Part shown: piece after piece, positions 27,622 through 37,016 of the stretch | Layout of the letters: the number at the start of each line of letters is the position of its first letter | Position numbering within the stretch: the stretch's first letter is position 1 | Assembly: GCA_021156105.1 (NCBI GenBank) | Contig: JAJNBD010000001.1 | Span: forward strand, 306,817 to 370,816 | Direction: 5' to 3' | Source of the DNA: Gammaproteobacteria bacterium | GTDB taxonomy: Bacteria > Pseudomonadota > Gammaproteobacteria > CAISUE01 | DNA length: 64,000 bases | Made by a program: the position numbers and the translations under genes | The notes under the pieces: generated by a model | The model's input: the letters and a program-made list of their open reading frames with translations, nothing else | Databases searched by the model: none | Told to the model about the DNA's origin: nothing

Positions 27622-29447
27622 TGCTTTTTACATTCTTCAGGGAGACTGCTAGGCGGTTCTAGCGCTTGTTCTAAAACCGCTTCCATGGAATCCACAAAAA
27701 TAAAATGAAGTTGCTTTCTTAGTTCACTAGGTACATCTTCTAAGTCATGTTTATTATGGGTTGGTAAAATAATCGTCGTGATTTTAGCCCGATGTGCGGC
27801 TAAGATTTTTTCTTTAATTCCGCCGACAGGTAATACCTGGCCGCGTAACGTAATCTCTCCTGTCATTGCGTAATAGCTATGAACATTTCGCTTGGTAATG
27901 AGTGAAGCGAGCGCTGTTGCAATCGTAATGCCGGCAGAAGGGCCATCTTTAGGAATAGCACCTGAAGGAATATGGATGTGAATCGCATGATCGTTTAAGG
28001 CATCTTTTTCAACACCAAGAGCCTCTAAGTTCGAACGGACATAGGATAGGGCAGCTTGAGCACTTTCACGCATAACATCACCTAACATCCCTGTTAAAAT
28101 AAGCCTTTCATTGCCACTAGGCATCATGGTTACTTCAATAAAGAGTAGTTCTCCACCTGCTGAAGTCCAAGCAAGGCCGGTGGCAATACCCGGTCGGCTT
28201 GTTCTTTCTGCAGTTTCTTCAAAATAACGCAGCTGTCCTAAAAAGTCTTTTACAACTTCAGGGGTGATAACAACAGTATCAGTTTTCCTGTTGACGATTC
28301 TAAGCGCAGCTTTGCGGCATGAGGTGGCAATTTCGCGATCTAGGCATCTGACGCCAGCTTCACGGGTATAGCCGTGAATGATAGAACTAATTGCTTCAGG
28401 TTTAAAAATAATTTCATCGGATTTTAAGCCATGTGCAGCGCGCTGTTTTGGAATTAAATATCTTTGAGTGATTTGTAGTTTTTCATCATCGGTATAACCA
28501 GAAAGGTGCAGTAACTCCATGCGATCTAGTAGTGGATCTGGAATGTCATATAAGTTATTAGCGGTAACAATAAATAGCACCTGAGAAAGATCAAAAGGAA
28601 CAGATAAATAATGGTCAACAAAGCAATGATTTTGTGCGGGATCCAAAACTTCTAGTAATGCAGAAGAAGGATTGCCGCGCCAATCAGCGCCTAACTTATC
28701 TAATTCATCAAGCATTAATACTGGGTCTCGCACACCTGCTCTTTTAAGACTCTGAATAATTCGCCCTGGCAGGGCACCAAAAGACGTGCGCCTTTGTCCA
28801 CGAATTTCAGCAACGTCATGTATACCACCCAATGAAATTCTGACAAATTTTCGGCCTAAAGCACGAGCGATGGAATGGCCTAAACTTGTTTTTCCAACGC
28901 CCGGAGGGCCGACCAAACAAAGAATAGGTTCGCTTGCGCATAAGTCAGTTGGTGTTTCTAATTTAACATTTGGGCTCGTGTCAGGTGCCGATATTTGTGC
29001 GGTAGGAATAGGTACTTGGCTTGTCGTATCAATGCAACGTACATTTTTTGCAATGCTTCTTTCTTCGCGTAGTTTTCTCACTGCGAGATATTCAATAATC
29101 CTGTCTTTAATTTTATCTAAATTATAATGATCTTCATCAAGGATTTTTCTGGCGTGTTGAACATCAATTTGGCTACCAGTAAGCTGATTCCAGGGCAAAG
29201 AAAGTAGCCACTCCAAGTAAGTGCGTATCATGCTGTACTCGGGGGTTGAAGCGGGGATGCTAATTAATCGTTCGTATTCGCGGTAAGCCTCAAGCTTAGC
29301 TTCAAAGGATAAATTGGCTTCATCTATAAGTTTGCGTAAACCGCTGCTATCTTTTTGATATTGGTTTTTCTCATGATTTAAATCTAATTTTTTTTGAATA
29401 GCAGATATTTGCTCATGCAAATAAAATACCTCAGTTCTATTTGGCAT
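27612..29447 (-). CDS. Lon-type ATP-dependent protease lacking the N-terminal substrate domain
   Basis: The protein starts directly in the Lon coiled-coil ([16 protein letters not shown]) and has the AAA+ module (Walker [13 protein letters not shown], Walker [12 protein letters not shown]) and the protease domain with the Ser-Lys dyad ([10 protein letters not shown] and GGIKEKIL). It has 611 residues against about 780 for LonA, because the N-terminal LON-SB domain of about 200 residues is missing. About 40 Pro/Thr/Ser-rich residues are inserted just before Walker A. I start at ATG 29447 because GGAGGTTATA precedes it perfectly; the frame also allows 29474. No N-domain remnant is visible upstream. 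Probably a second Lon with its own substrates. Confidence 0.88.
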   Translation of the reverse strand: MPNRTEVFYLHEQISAIQKKLDLNHEKNQYQKDSSGLRKLIDEANLSFEAKLEAYREYERLISIPASTPEYSMIRTYLEWLLSLPWNQLTGSQIDVQHARKILDEDHYNLDKIKDRIIEYLAVRKLREERSIAKNVRCIDTTSQVPIPTAQISAPDTSPNVKLETPTDLCASEPILCLVGPPGVGKTSLGHSIARALGRKFVRISLGGIHDVAEIRGQRRTSFGALPGRIIQSLKRAGVRDPVLMLDELDKLGADWRGNPSSALLEVLDPAQNHCFVDHYLSVPFDLSQVLFIVTANNLYDIPDPLLDRMELLHLSGYTDDEKLQITQRYLIPKQRAAHGLKSDEIIFKPEAISSIIHGYTREAGVRCLDREIATSCRKAALRIVNRKTDTVVITPEVVKDFLGQLRYFEETAERTSRPGIATGLAWTSAGGELLFIEVTMMPSGNERLILTGMLGDVMRESAQAALSYVRSNLEALGVEKDALNDHAIHIHIPSGAIPKDGPSAGITIATALASLITKRNVHSYYAMTGEITLRGQVLPVGGIKEKILAAHRAKITTIILPTHNKHDLEDVPSELRKQLHFIFVDSMEAVLEQALEPPSSLPEECKKHQE

Positions 29448-29652
29448 TATAACCTCCAGTTTGTGTACTTCCATTGCCTTATTAACCCTCTTTGCTCACT
29501 TACCAGCGCGTACACTCTGGTCCTCAGACTACAACGCACTTGCGCTCAAGGCAAAATACTATGTTTCGAAAGAAGTTTAATTAAATTCTGGAGCTATTGA
29601 TCTTCTACCTCCATGAGGCGCATCCCTTGGGCATGTAATTTCTATAAGTGAT

Positions 29653-29756
29653 GCAGTAGCTATGAGCATAATTATTGCTGAACAGCAAATTTTATGCCCA
29701 TCAACTACTGCGCTTCTCAGGATATATCCTGAGGTTAATAATAATCAGCAATAATT
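29653..29756. repeat. Nested inverted repeats in the lon-KGG gap
   Basis: Three symmetric elements lie within about 100 bases: GCAGTAG (29653-29659) with CTACTGC (29705-29711); AATTATTGCTGA (29670-29681) with TCAGCAATAATT (29745-29756); and the perfect 18-bp palindrome CTCAGGATATATCCTGAG (29716-29733). The palindrome could be an operator or a hairpin; the overall layout suggests a folded RNA or regulatory site. No gene is seen in 29475-29775. Confidence 0.5.
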
Positions 29757-29775
29757 GCTATTGCTGTTGAGGAGG

Positions 29776-30066
29776 TTATTCTTCCTCAATATCGCTTCTG
29801 CGACCGCCGCCGTGTGAATGCTCGCCACCTTTACGACCCATTTCTGCCATCGCTTCATGGCCGCGAGTTTCAGCCGCTTTACGAGAGGCTTCACTTTTTT
29901 TTGTGGGATCACTTGCTAAAGCTTTTCCTCCTTTTTGGCCCATCGCTGCCATCGCCTCATGGCCGCGAGTTTCAGCCGCTTTACGAGAGGCTTCACTTTT
30001 TTTCGATGGGTCAGCATTAAGTGCTTCAGCACCTTTACGACCGGCTTCTTCACGTGTCATTGTCAT
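29776..30066 (-). CDS. KGG-motif stress protein with two 34-residue repeats
   Basis: The 96-residue hydrophilic protein has the KGG/YciG-type motif found in small general-stress proteins. The unit KKSEASRKAAETRGHEAMA-x-MG-x-KGG occurs twice, exactly 34 codons apart, and the DNA is nearly identical (29844-29902 and 29946-30004), so the second unit arose by tandem duplication. The tail is His/Gly/Arg-rich then acidic (GEHSHGGGRRSDIEEE). A clear Shine-Dalgarno sequence (AAGGAGATAAAG) precedes the ATG. A relative is encoded at 32462-32638. Role is probably protection in stationary phase or osmotic stress, inferred from family behaviour. Confidence 0.85.
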   Translation of the reverse strand: MTMTREEAGRKGAEALNADPSKKSEASRKAAETRGHEAMAAMGQKGGKALASDPTKKSEASRKAAETRGHEAMAEMGRKGGEHSHGGGRRSDIEEE

Positions 30067-30154
30067 ACTTTATCTCCTTAGTTAGTGTTAATAATAATTT
30101 ATATGTGATTGCTGGTTATCACCAATCCCATACTAGTTTTGCTACATATTTTTT

Positions 30155-30179
30155 ATGCCAGGGTTTTTACTTCTGGCAT
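30155..30179 (+). terminator. Hairpin in the KGG-hemerythrin gap
   Basis: ATGCCAG (30155-30161) pairs with CTGGCAT (30173-30179) and is followed on the plus strand by TTTATT. It lies about 47 bases after the leftward hemerythrin gene, but the T-rich side is on the other strand, so its use is uncertain. Confidence 0.3.
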
Positions 30180-30225
30180 TTTATTGTGCTATATGTAATG
30201 CACAATCCATGCCAAGTATCTTGAA

Positions 30226-30660
30226 CTATTTATCTTCTCTGAGTTCTAAAATTTTTTGGCCGATCGCCTCTAGTTTTTCAGAAGAAAATTTTTCTCTTGC
30301 TTTAGGGAAAACGGTTTCTTCTTCTTCCGACATGTGAAGCGTAATTAAATCTCTTAATGCCATAAACTTAGGTTTCCATGAATCAAATGCATAGGGGACA
30401 AGGTGTAATTCATCAAGACCAAGTTTTGCAAAATGATGCGCCTGATAGCTTTTTTCAATAAGCTGACGAAGTTCATCAATCGTCATAGCTTCTGTGTAAA
30501 AAATATCTTCTTCAGCTTTCATGTGATTCCTAACAACAACTTCAAGTTCTTTAAAAAGCTGGTTAAGTTTTTCTTTGTCACTAGTATCAAGTTTTTCGAT
30601 TTGATCAAAGTAATAAAGAAATTTTTGATGGTCGTCGTGTAAAATATCAATAGCATTCAT
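30226..30660 (-). CDS. Hemerythrin-like HHE-domain protein
   Basis: From Met at 30660 the protein MNAIDILHDDHQKFLYYFDQ has 144 residues and the metal-ligand pattern of a four-helix HHE domain: HDDHQKF, HMKAEEDIFYTE, AHHFAKLGLDELH, and HMSEEEETVFP. Such proteins bind a di-iron centre and sense or buffer O2, NO or iron. The open frame extends 18 codons further up (to 30714) but those residues are not domain sequence and GGAGA stands 9 bases before the chosen ATG. It sits in a group of small stress-type genes. Confidence 0.88.
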   Translation of the reverse strand: MNAIDILHDDHQKFLYYFDQIEKLDTSDKEKLNQLFKELEVVVRNHMKAEEDIFYTEAMTIDELRQLIEKSYQAHHFAKLGLDELHLVPYAFDSWKPKFMALRDLITLHMSEEEETVFPKAREKFSSEKLEAIGQKILELREDK

Positions 30661-30776
30661 AAGCAGTGGTCTCCAAAAGGCAAATAGAAAAATTACGTCT
30701 GCTATGTAGTGCAATTTTTAAGCCAACTTATAGCATTAATGCTATTTCTACCTGGCTTTAGGGATCGATCGAGTAA

Positions 30777-30971
30777 TTATTCTTGCTCAATAGATTGATT
30801 TGTGTCTTCCGGTAGCTCAAGGTTTTCTCGTTTCTTGTCTAAAGTTTTATCTTGTGGCTGCTGATGGGGATCATTTGTTTGCTGAGAAATAAATTTATCT
30901 TCTCCGCCAGATAATGGATTGGAAGCATCAACATTGTTTTCCACGGTTTCGTCAAGCGGTTGCCGGTTCAT
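30777..30971 (-). CDS. Small acidic hydrophilic protein
   Basis: A 64-residue protein without hydrophobic stretches, rich in Asp, Glu, Gln and Asn (for example PHQQPQDKTLDKKRENLELP). It looks disordered. No family is recognised. A strong Shine-Dalgarno sequence (TAGGAGAGTAAT) directly before the ATG makes it a real gene in my view. Like its neighbours (KGG proteins, hemerythrin) it resembles small proteins made under stress. Confidence 0.65.
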   Translation of the reverse strand: MNRQPLDETVENNVDASNPLSGGEDKFISQQTNDPHQQPQDKTLDKKRENLELPEDTNQSIEQE

Positions 30972-31091
30972 ATTACTCTCCTAAAAATAGTTTAAATATA
31001 TAAGAGCAAAATGAATGCCAATTTTGAAAACAAAAACTATTTTGGAATGAAATTTGCTAACAGATAAAAGGCAGTTTCCAACAGAGGTGCT

Positions 31092-32369
31092 ATGAAATCA
31101 TCTGAAAATAATGTTTATCTTTTAGGGGGTGCACGTATTCCTTTTGCAAGAAGCTTTAGCGACTATGCCACCTTTTCTAGAAAAGAGCTTATGTTAGCTT
31201 CATTAAGTGTGCTTGTGAAGAAACTTGGTTTGAAGAACAAGCTTGTTGATGATGTTGCAATTGGCGCTGTCATTAATAGTGCTTCAGATTGGAACTTGGC
31301 AAGAGAATGTATTTTGGCTACTGATTTGAATCCTGAGACGCCTGCTTATAATATCCAGCGTGCATGTGGAACAAGTTTGGAAGCCGCATGGCATATTGCT
31401 TTGAAAGTTCATACTGGTGCTATTGATTATGGTATTGCAGGTGGGGTAGATACAAATAGTGATATGCCTTTTGAAGCATCCACTCAATTACAAAAAGCGC
31501 TGCTTAAATTCAAACGTGCAAAAACTTTTTTGCATCGGTTAAATGCAATTAAAGATATTTCTTTGTCTCGTTTAAAACTACAGATCCCTACCATTCGTGA
31601 ACCTCAAACGCATCTTTCGATGGGAGAACATTGTGAATTAATGGTAAAAGAATGGCATATTTCTCGCAAGTCGCAAGATGAGTTATCACTCGCTAGCCAT
31701 ATCAATGCGGCCAGAGCTTATGATCAAGGTTTTTTTGATAGGCTGGTTTATCCTTTTAATAGCTTAATCAAAGATGCAACGATCCGTAGCGATACTTCTT
31801 TAGAGAAATTAGCAAAGCTTAAACCCGCGTTTGATGCTGTTAATGGAACGCTGACAGCAGGTAATAGTTCTCCTTTATCCGATGGTTCTGCCTGCGTGCT
31901 CATCGGTAATATTGCTGCCGCTCATAAGCTTGGTTTAAATCCTGTCGCAAAAATAATCGACTTTCAAGTGGCGGCGGTAAATTTTGTTTATGATGCAGGC
32001 TTACTGATGGCGCCAACAAAAGCTGTGGCAAAGTTATTACTTCGAAACCGCCTTACTTTTGAGGATATTGATTATTTTGAAATCCACGAAGCATTTGCTG
32101 GGCAAGTTTTATGCACATTAAAAGCATGGGAGTCAGAAAAGTATTGCCGTGAGCAATTAGGTCTTACTGCAGCACTGGGCTCGATTGATAGAAAAAAATT
32201 AAATATTGTTGGGAGTAGTATTGCGATCGGTCATCCTTTTGCAGCAACTGGCGCAAGAATTCTTGCAACATTAGGAAAGTTGCTTGCTGACAAAAAACCA
32301 AAGCGAGGTTTAATTTCTATTTGTACAGCTGGAGGGATGGGAATTGCAGCACTGCTAGAATCTGCTTGA
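31092..32369 (+). CDS. Acetyl-CoA acyltransferase (thiolase, FadI-like)
   Basis: The 425-residue protein follows the FadI-type thiolase layout: ARIPFARSFSDYATFSRKEL near the start, nucleophilic Cys in QRACGTSLEAAW, then GNSSPLSDGSACVLIG, the catalytic-His segment GSSIAIGHPFAATGARI, and the second active-site Cys in ISICTAGGMG. FadI cleaves 3-ketoacyl-CoA in fatty-acid beta-oxidation. The partner FadJ is not adjacent, so a separate role in making or breaking acetoacetyl-CoA or ketoacyl-CoA is possible. Start ATG at 31092 is preceded by AGAGGTGCT. Confidence 0.9.
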   Translation: MKSSENNVYLLGGARIPFARSFSDYATFSRKELMLASLSVLVKKLGLKNKLVDDVAIGAVINSASDWNLARECILATDLNPETPAYNIQRACGTSLEAAWHIALKVHTGAIDYGIAGGVDTNSDMPFEASTQLQKALLKFKRAKTFLHRLNAIKDISLSRLKLQIPTIREPQTHLSMGEHCELMVKEWHISRKSQDELSLASHINAARAYDQGFFDRLVYPFNSLIKDATIRSDTSLEKLAKLKPAFDAVNGTLTAGNSSPLSDGSACVLIGNIAAAHKLGLNPVAKIIDFQVAAVNFVYDAGLLMAPTKAVAKLLLRNRLTFEDIDYFEIHEAFAGQVLCTLKAWESEKYCREQLGLTAALGSIDRKKLNIVGSSIAIGHPFAATGARILATLGKLLADKKPKRGLISICTAGGMGIAALLESA

Positions 32370-32461
32370 TGATAAGAGATAACGATGAATTTTGGCATAA
32401 GATTTGCTTAAGTGTTTTTTTGCTGTGAAAGGCAAATTTTAATTTTAACTGGAGATAGATT

Positions 32462-32638
32462 ATGACTAGGTCAAGAGAAGATGCTGTAAGCAAAGCTAGC
32501 CAATCGCGTAGCCATGAAAACAGGGTAGAGGGTGGAAAAAAAGCGGCTGAAACAAGAGGGCATGAAAGTCTGGCGAAAGCAGGTGCAAAAGGCGGAGCTC
32601 ATTCCCATGGCAGCGGTAGGCAAAAGGATAGAGGTTAG
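32462..32638 (+). CDS. Second KGG-motif stress protein, 58 residues
   Basis: A short gene from ATG 32462 to TAG 32636-32638 encodes MTRSREDAVSKASQSRSHEN... with the core GGKKAAETRGHESLAKAGAKGG and the tail AHSHGSGRQKDRG. The AAETRGHE...KGG..HSHG wording is shared with the 29776-30066 protein, so the two are paralogues. GGAG stands 8 bases before the ATG. It is followed by a long hairpin that would end its transcript. Confidence 0.8.
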   Translation: MTRSREDAVSKASQSRSHENRVEGGKKAAETRGHESLAKAGAKGGAHSHGSGRQKDRG

Positions 32639-32652
32639 AAAAATAGTATGTT

Positions 32653-32689
32653 GCCATGGGTTTTTAAAAACGTTTTAAAGACCCATGGC
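32653..32689. terminator. Long 17-bp hairpin after the second KGG gene
   Basis: GCCATGGGT (32653-32661) pairs perfectly with ACCCATGGC (32681-32689), and the stem continues inward through a T-G pair and TTTAAAA/TTTTAAA to a loop of only three bases (ACG). TTGCC/GGCAA flanks extend the symmetry further with one bulge. No clean T-run follows, so it could be a terminator or an mRNA-stabilising stem before the small membrane protein gene. Confidence 0.55.
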
Positions 32690-32721
32690 GGCAAACTTTA
32701 TTAAGTTTTAAGGAAAGCAGA

Positions 32722-32934
32722 ATGCTTCAATTAGAACCTAGAGATTTATTTGTTTTAATCTCTTTTTTGTTATACCTCTTATTATTCGGCGCGAATAAGT
32801 ATCTATTAAACGAATTTGTTCTTTGCTTCACCGCTAATATAGTAAAAATATCAATAAAAATGCTGGCTGTAAAAACTTTAGAATCCTTTGAATTAGTTTT
32901 ATTGATTACGTTAGGCGTGATATTTTTATCCTAG
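32722..32934 (+). CDS. Small membrane protein
   Basis: A 70-residue protein with two hydrophobic segments (FVLISFLLYLLLFGANKYLL and the C-terminal SFELVLLITLGVIFLS). No family recognised. AAGGAAAGCAGA before the ATG is a good ribosome site. It is 27 bases upstream of the DUF255 gene and may be co-transcribed with it. Confidence 0.55.
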   Translation: MLQLEPRDLFVLISFLLYLLLFGANKYLLNEFVLCFTANIVKISIKMLAVKTLESFELVLLITLGVIFLS

Positions 32935-32961
32935 AAACTTTCCATATAGGTGTGATGAGTC

Positions 32962-34791
32962 ATGAATTCATTAGAAAAGGAAGACAGTCTTTACCTCCTA
33001 CAGCATGCTAAAAATCCCGTTAATTGGTTACCCTGGGGGGAAAACGCCATTCGATTCGCGCAAAACAATCATAAACCAATTTTGCTTTCTATAGGCTATT
33101 CTGCTTGCCATTGGTGCCATGTGATGGCAGATGAATCTTTTTCAGATATTGAAACCGCTTCTATCATGAACCAGCGCTATGTAAATATCAAAGTGGATAG
33201 AGAGGAACGACCAGATTTAGACAAGCTATACCAACATTGCCATCAATTGCTGATGGGATCTCCAGGCGGTTGGCCACTGACAGTGTTTTTAGACGCAAGA
33301 GATTTAACACCATTTTTTGGCGGCACTTATTTTCCCCCTGAGCCAAAATTTGGTTTGCCAGCCTTTAAAGAAATTCTTATTCAACTTTCTGATTACTATG
33401 CTGAACATACTGAAGAAATTTCTCACCAATCGCAGGAGTTGCACCAAGCGTTACAGCGTTTAGCGCCTGAGAAGGCTAGCAAAGCACCGCTTAACACTTC
33501 ACTGATTGAGCGAGCTTTTGTTGAAATAAAATCAGAATTTGATTTTGTGCATGGTGGAATAGGTAATGCGCCTAAATTTCCGCAAGCGCCTGTTTTAGAA
33601 TTTTTGTTACACTATGGCTGGCATGATTGCCAAAAGAAGGCTAGCGCTAATGCAGCAATACAGATGGTGCTACAAACGCTAAACCAAATGGCTCAAGGAG
33701 GCATCTATGATCAGCTTCAGGGTGGTTTTTTTCGCTATAGTGTGGATGCTGAATGGAGAATTCCACACTTTGAAAAAATGTTGTACGACAATGCGCAGCT
33801 TATATATTGTTATGCCACTGCTTACCAAATTGAACCAAACCCATTATTTAAAGCAGTTATTGAAAAAACAATTAATTGGCTTGTGAGTAATATGCGTTCA
33901 TCGGAAGGGGGCTTTTACTCAGCCTTAGATGCTGATACCGATCATCAAGAAGGAAAATATTATTGTTTTGATAAAGAAGAGGTACAGCAATGTTTGACTA
34001 AGGAAGAATATCAACTTGTCGCTGCTTATTATGGCCTTAATCACCAGCCTAATTTCCACGACCATTGGCACTTGTATATCGACCAAAGTGTAGAAAAATG
34101 CGCTAGTAAGCTCAAGCTCTCAGAGGATGCTATCAAAAAAATGCTTGTTTCTATTCAGCATAAACTAATGCAATTAAGAAAAAAAAGAACGCAGCCTGCT
34201 TGTGATAAAAAGATTTTAACCAGCTGGAATGCTTTGCTCGTTAAAGCCTTGATAAAGGCGGCTAAGGCGCTTGATTGCCAAGAATATAGCAAAATTGGCC
34301 GAGAGTTAATGGATTTTATTTATAACAATTTATATAAAAATGGTCGGCTATTTTCCTGTTATCAAAATGGCAAGACTAAATTTCTAGGTTATCTCGATGA
34401 TTATGCTTTTACGCTCGATGCCTTAACTTATCTCATCCAATCAGATCATCAAGAACGTGATACTGAATTTGCTAGCCAACTAGCAGATGTTATGTTAGCG
34501 CATTTTCAAGATGAACAAGGCGGCTTCTTTTTCACTTCAAATGAACATGAATTTGTTATGCATAGGTTAAAAAGTTTTGCTGATGAAGCAATCCCTGCGG
34601 GCGGTGCAATTGCGCCTATCGCATTAGCTAAGCTAGGATATTTAGCTGAAAAGCAAGACTACCTACATGCAAGAGATAAAACATTAATGATTGCCTCTAG
34701 TCTGCTTGTTAAGCATCCCACTGCATATCCTAGCCTAATGAATTGCTTAAAAAGTGTGCTTGATGCGAAAGGCGAAGATACGCTTTTTTAA
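32962..34791 (+). CDS. DUF255 thioredoxin-like protein (YyaL/SPATA20 family)
   Basis: The protein has an N-terminal thioredoxin-fold domain with the family opening [19 protein letters not shown] and a CxxC site in [16 protein letters not shown], then [13 protein letters not shown] and [10 protein letters not shown]. It is followed by an (alpha/alpha)-barrel region like N-acylglucosamine epimerases/cellulases ([38 protein letters not shown]). At 609 residues it is somewhat shorter than the usual 650-700. Members are found in all domains of life; their biochemical role is not established. The 3' end is overlapped by a small opposite-strand gene. Confidence 0.88.
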   Translation: MNSLEKEDSLYLLQHAKNPVNWLPWGENAIRFAQNNHKPILLSIGYSACHWCHVMADESFSDIETASIMNQRYVNIKVDREERPDLDKLYQHCHQLLMGSPGGWPLTVFLDARDLTPFFGGTYFPPEPKFGLPAFKEILIQLSDYYAEHTEEISHQSQELHQALQRLAPEKASKAPLNTSLIERAFVEIKSEFDFVHGGIGNAPKFPQAPVLEFLLHYGWHDCQKKASANAAIQMVLQTLNQMAQGGIYDQLQGGFFRYSVDAEWRIPHFEKMLYDNAQLIYCYATAYQIEPNPLFKAVIEKTINWLVSNMRSSEGGFYSALDADTDHQEGKYYCFDKEEVQQCLTKEEYQLVAAYYGLNHQPNFHDHWHLYIDQSVEKCASKLKLSEDAIKKMLVSIQHKLMQLRKKRTQPACDKKILTSWNALLVKALIKAAKALDCQEYSKIGRELMDFIYNNLYKNGRLFSCYQNGKTKFLGYLDDYAFTLDALTYLIQSDHQERDTEFASQLADVMLAHFQDEQGGFFFTSNEHEFVMHRLKSFADEAIPAGGAIAPIALAKLGYLAEKQDYLHARDKTLMIASSLLVKHPTAYPSLMNCLKSVLDAKGEDTLF

Positions 34792-34903
34792 AATAAAGCA
34801 CCTTTCTTGCTTGATCAGCTAAATTTTGCTTTTTTTGGGCTTCCTCGCCGTTTTTACTAGATTTTTTGGCGTCAATTTCGCGATAGCTATCTATTTGTGT
34901 CAT
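34730..34903 (-). CDS. Small basic hydrophilic protein, 57 residues
   Basis: On the minus strand AAGGAGAAAAATTT precedes an ATG at 34901-34903 that opens [20 protein letters not shown] and continues for 57 codons to TAG at 34730-34732. The product is Lys/Gln-rich and soluble. The last 62 bases overlap the DUF255 gene antisense. The excellent ribosome site is the main support; it resembles the other small hydrophilic proteins of this region. No family recognised. Confidence 0.45.
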   Translation of the reverse strand: MTQIDSYREIDAKKSSKNGEEAQKKQNLADQARKVLYFKKAYLRLSHQAHFLSNSLG

Positions 34904-35042
34904 AAATTTTTCTCCTTAGATTTTTTATCTTGAGCTTAACTGCAATTCATACGCCAATAAAAAAATGGCACTGTTTTTGCAAAAAATATCCAGTAGCTTT
35001 GTTAAGAGGCTTATGTTTATTCAAGATGATTAAGGGGGTAGA

Positions 35043-36458
35043 ATGATAAAAAAATATTTATTAGTAGTGGCATTGATTAACTTATGCTTATTCCCAGCCG
35101 TTGTTTACTCAGCAGATAGCGAAAGTTCATCAAGTAAAGCTGCTCAAGATGACGCTGTAAAAAAGCCAACAACGACGCTTGAACAGCATGTGGCGGTCTT
35201 AGAATCCGAAATTGCTGAATTAAAAAAACAGGAAAAAAAACCTACGGCTTCACAAGCCTCTGCCTCAGTTATAATTGCCCCTTATTTGAACATTGATGCG
35301 TTAGCTGTAGTTTTATTACCTACTTATAATGAAGATATATTATTGCTAAAACAAAATCAACGCTTGCAAAATCAAGTTTTGAAAAGCAATGCCGATGATA
35401 AAAGTATTGTTGATCATCCTTTATTAGAAATCAGCGGCAAAGTTGAAGGGCAGGCATACGTGCGCAATGGTAATAACTCAGGGCATACGAGTAGTATAGA
35501 TCTCTCAAGTGCAGAGTTGGCTATAGCGGCTCATATTAATCAGTGGGTCACAAGTCTGGTCACGATAGGGTATGATAGAAACACCGGTTATCCAGTGAAT
35601 GTTAGCAGTAACCGAGCATTCATTGATCAAGCCTTTATAACGCTTGGTAATTTTAATCAGTCGCCATGGTATGGAACTTTAGGGCAAAAATATTTGCCTT
35701 TTGGCCAATATAATAATTTTATGATTAGCGCTACCTTACCACAATCGGTTGGGAGAACGCGTGCACCAGTGTTGCAGGCCGGCTATCAGCATTTAGGGGA
35801 TGCAGGCCTGTATGGCAATCTCTATGTTTTTAAAGGGTATACGAAAATAAATTCATCAAATGATAATATTAACCGCGGCGGTTTTTCTTTAGGTTATGAG
35901 TTCAAGAAAAATGCTACTTCTTTAGATTTTGGTGCTGATGCTATTACAAATATTGCTGATGCTCAAGGTATGCAAGGCACGAATGGTACGGGATTTGAAG
36001 GATTTGGCAAAGGTAGTGATAATGAATATCTTGATAAGCGCATACCTGGAATAGATTTGCATGGAAAATATAGACTGCGTGCATTAACATTTTTAGCTGA
36101 ATATACAGCCGCCACTAAACGCTTTAACGAAAATAACTTAAGCTTTAATGGGCATGGAGCACAGCCTCAGGCATTTGATTTTCAAGCAGGTTATAATTTT
36201 TCTGCTTGGCAAAAACCTAGTTCCTTTGCTATTGGCTATGATCGCAGTTGGCAAGCTTTGGCATTAAATATCCCACAACAACGATATATTGCAGCCTTTA
36301 ATATTTCTGTTTGGAAAAATACGCTCGCAAGCCTTGAAGTTCAGCATGCGATTAGCTATCCTGGCTCAGATACGGCAAGCGGCCAGGGTATATTCGTCTA
36401 TCCTCAAACGACACATAATATTAATCAATTGACAGCACGTTTTGGTATTTATTTTTAA
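35043..36458 (+). CDS. lbtU: LbtU-type siderophore porin of the outer membrane
   Basis: The 471-residue protein has a signal peptide (MIKKYLLVVALINLCLFPAVVYSA), a coiled-coil stretch (LEQHVAVLESEIAELKKQ) at about 45-65, and then a beta-rich barrel with alternating aromatic strands ending in Phe (LTARFGIYF), the usual outer-membrane signature. The segment IDLSSAELAIAAHINQWVTS and the coiled-coil plus barrel layout agree with LbtU, the TonB-independent legiobactin receptor of Legionella. It would bring ferric siderophore across the outer membrane. GGGGGTAGA precedes the ATG. The family is largely confined to Legionellales, which supports the taxonomic guess. No siderophore genes are adjacent. 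Confidence 0.8.
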   Translation: MIKKYLLVVALINLCLFPAVVYSADSESSSSKAAQDDAVKKPTTTLEQHVAVLESEIAELKKQEKKPTASQASASVIIAPYLNIDALAVVLLPTYNEDILLLKQNQRLQNQVLKSNADDKSIVDHPLLEISGKVEGQAYVRNGNNSGHTSSIDLSSAELAIAAHINQWVTSLVTIGYDRNTGYPVNVSSNRAFIDQAFITLGNFNQSPWYGTLGQKYLPFGQYNNFMISATLPQSVGRTRAPVLQAGYQHLGDAGLYGNLYVFKGYTKINSSNDNINRGGFSLGYEFKKNATSLDFGADAITNIADAQGMQGTNGTGFEGFGKGSDNEYLDKRIPGIDLHGKYRLRALTFLAEYTAATKRFNENNLSFNGHGAQPQAFDFQAGYNFSAWQKPSSFAIGYDRSWQALALNIPQQRYIAAFNISVWKNTLASLEVQHAISYPGSDTASGQGIFVYPQTTHNINQLTARFGIYF

Positions 36459-36489
36459 ACTATTTTTATCTTTCGGGTTGGTGATAGCT

Positions 36490-36969
36490 TTAAAATTTGT
36501 AAGGGCCACAAAAGCTGCGCTCATGATCAACTGTGTAGGTATATTCTGTTTTAGCTTGATTAGCAATAATTCTTACAGGGCCACGGTTAGCTTGACCAAG
36601 TATTTGAAAAATTTTATCCATAATATCTTTAGGTTCATTAGAGATTGAAGGTTTAAAAAAGAGGGGGCCTGGATAAATAGTGTACTCCACACATTCTTTG
36701 CCGCCACTGTATAAACTATTGGGGCAGGGGCCTAGCCACCTGCGTGGGAAATATGGTTGTGGTCCCATATCATGAGGATTTTTAGGTACAGAAAAATCCA
36801 AATATTTAATATCACGTAGTGCAATAGTAAAATTAATATTATATTCGCCTAAATATTTATTTCCATTAAGATAAAGCTTTTGATGGTAGACTCCTATGGG
36901 CGAGTTACAATTTGCATATGTTATGTTGCTAATACTAAAAAGTAATAAAAAAGAAAATTTTTTTAACAT
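36490..36969 (-). CDS. Small secreted Cys-containing protein
   Basis: From Met at 36969 the protein MLKKFSFLLLFSISNITYAN has a signal peptide cleaved near residue 19-20 and a mature part of about 140 residues with several Cys (ANCNSPIG, WLGPCPNSL, GKECVEYT, RSFCGPYKF) that could form disulfides. A GTG start 9 codons upstream (36996) is also open but would spoil the signal peptide. No family recognised; probably periplasmic or exported. It stands tail-to-tail with the LbtU gene. Confidence 0.65.
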   Translation of the reverse strand: MLKKFSFLLLFSISNITYANCNSPIGVYHQKLYLNGNKYLGEYNINFTIALRDIKYLDFSVPKNPHDMGPQPYFPRRWLGPCPNSLYSGGKECVEYTIYPGPLFFKPSISNEPKDIMDKIFQILGQANRGPVRIIANQAKTEYTYTVDHERSFCGPYKF

Positions 36970-37016
36970 GTGGGGAGATGTTGTCGTTATTATCACAACA
37001 TTACTTTAAGCAAATG

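Noticed and set aside
29814..30085. Repeat-containing plus-strand frames over the KGG gene
   Set aside because: Antisense of the duplicated unit; the minus-strand gene has a strong ribosome site and a known motif.
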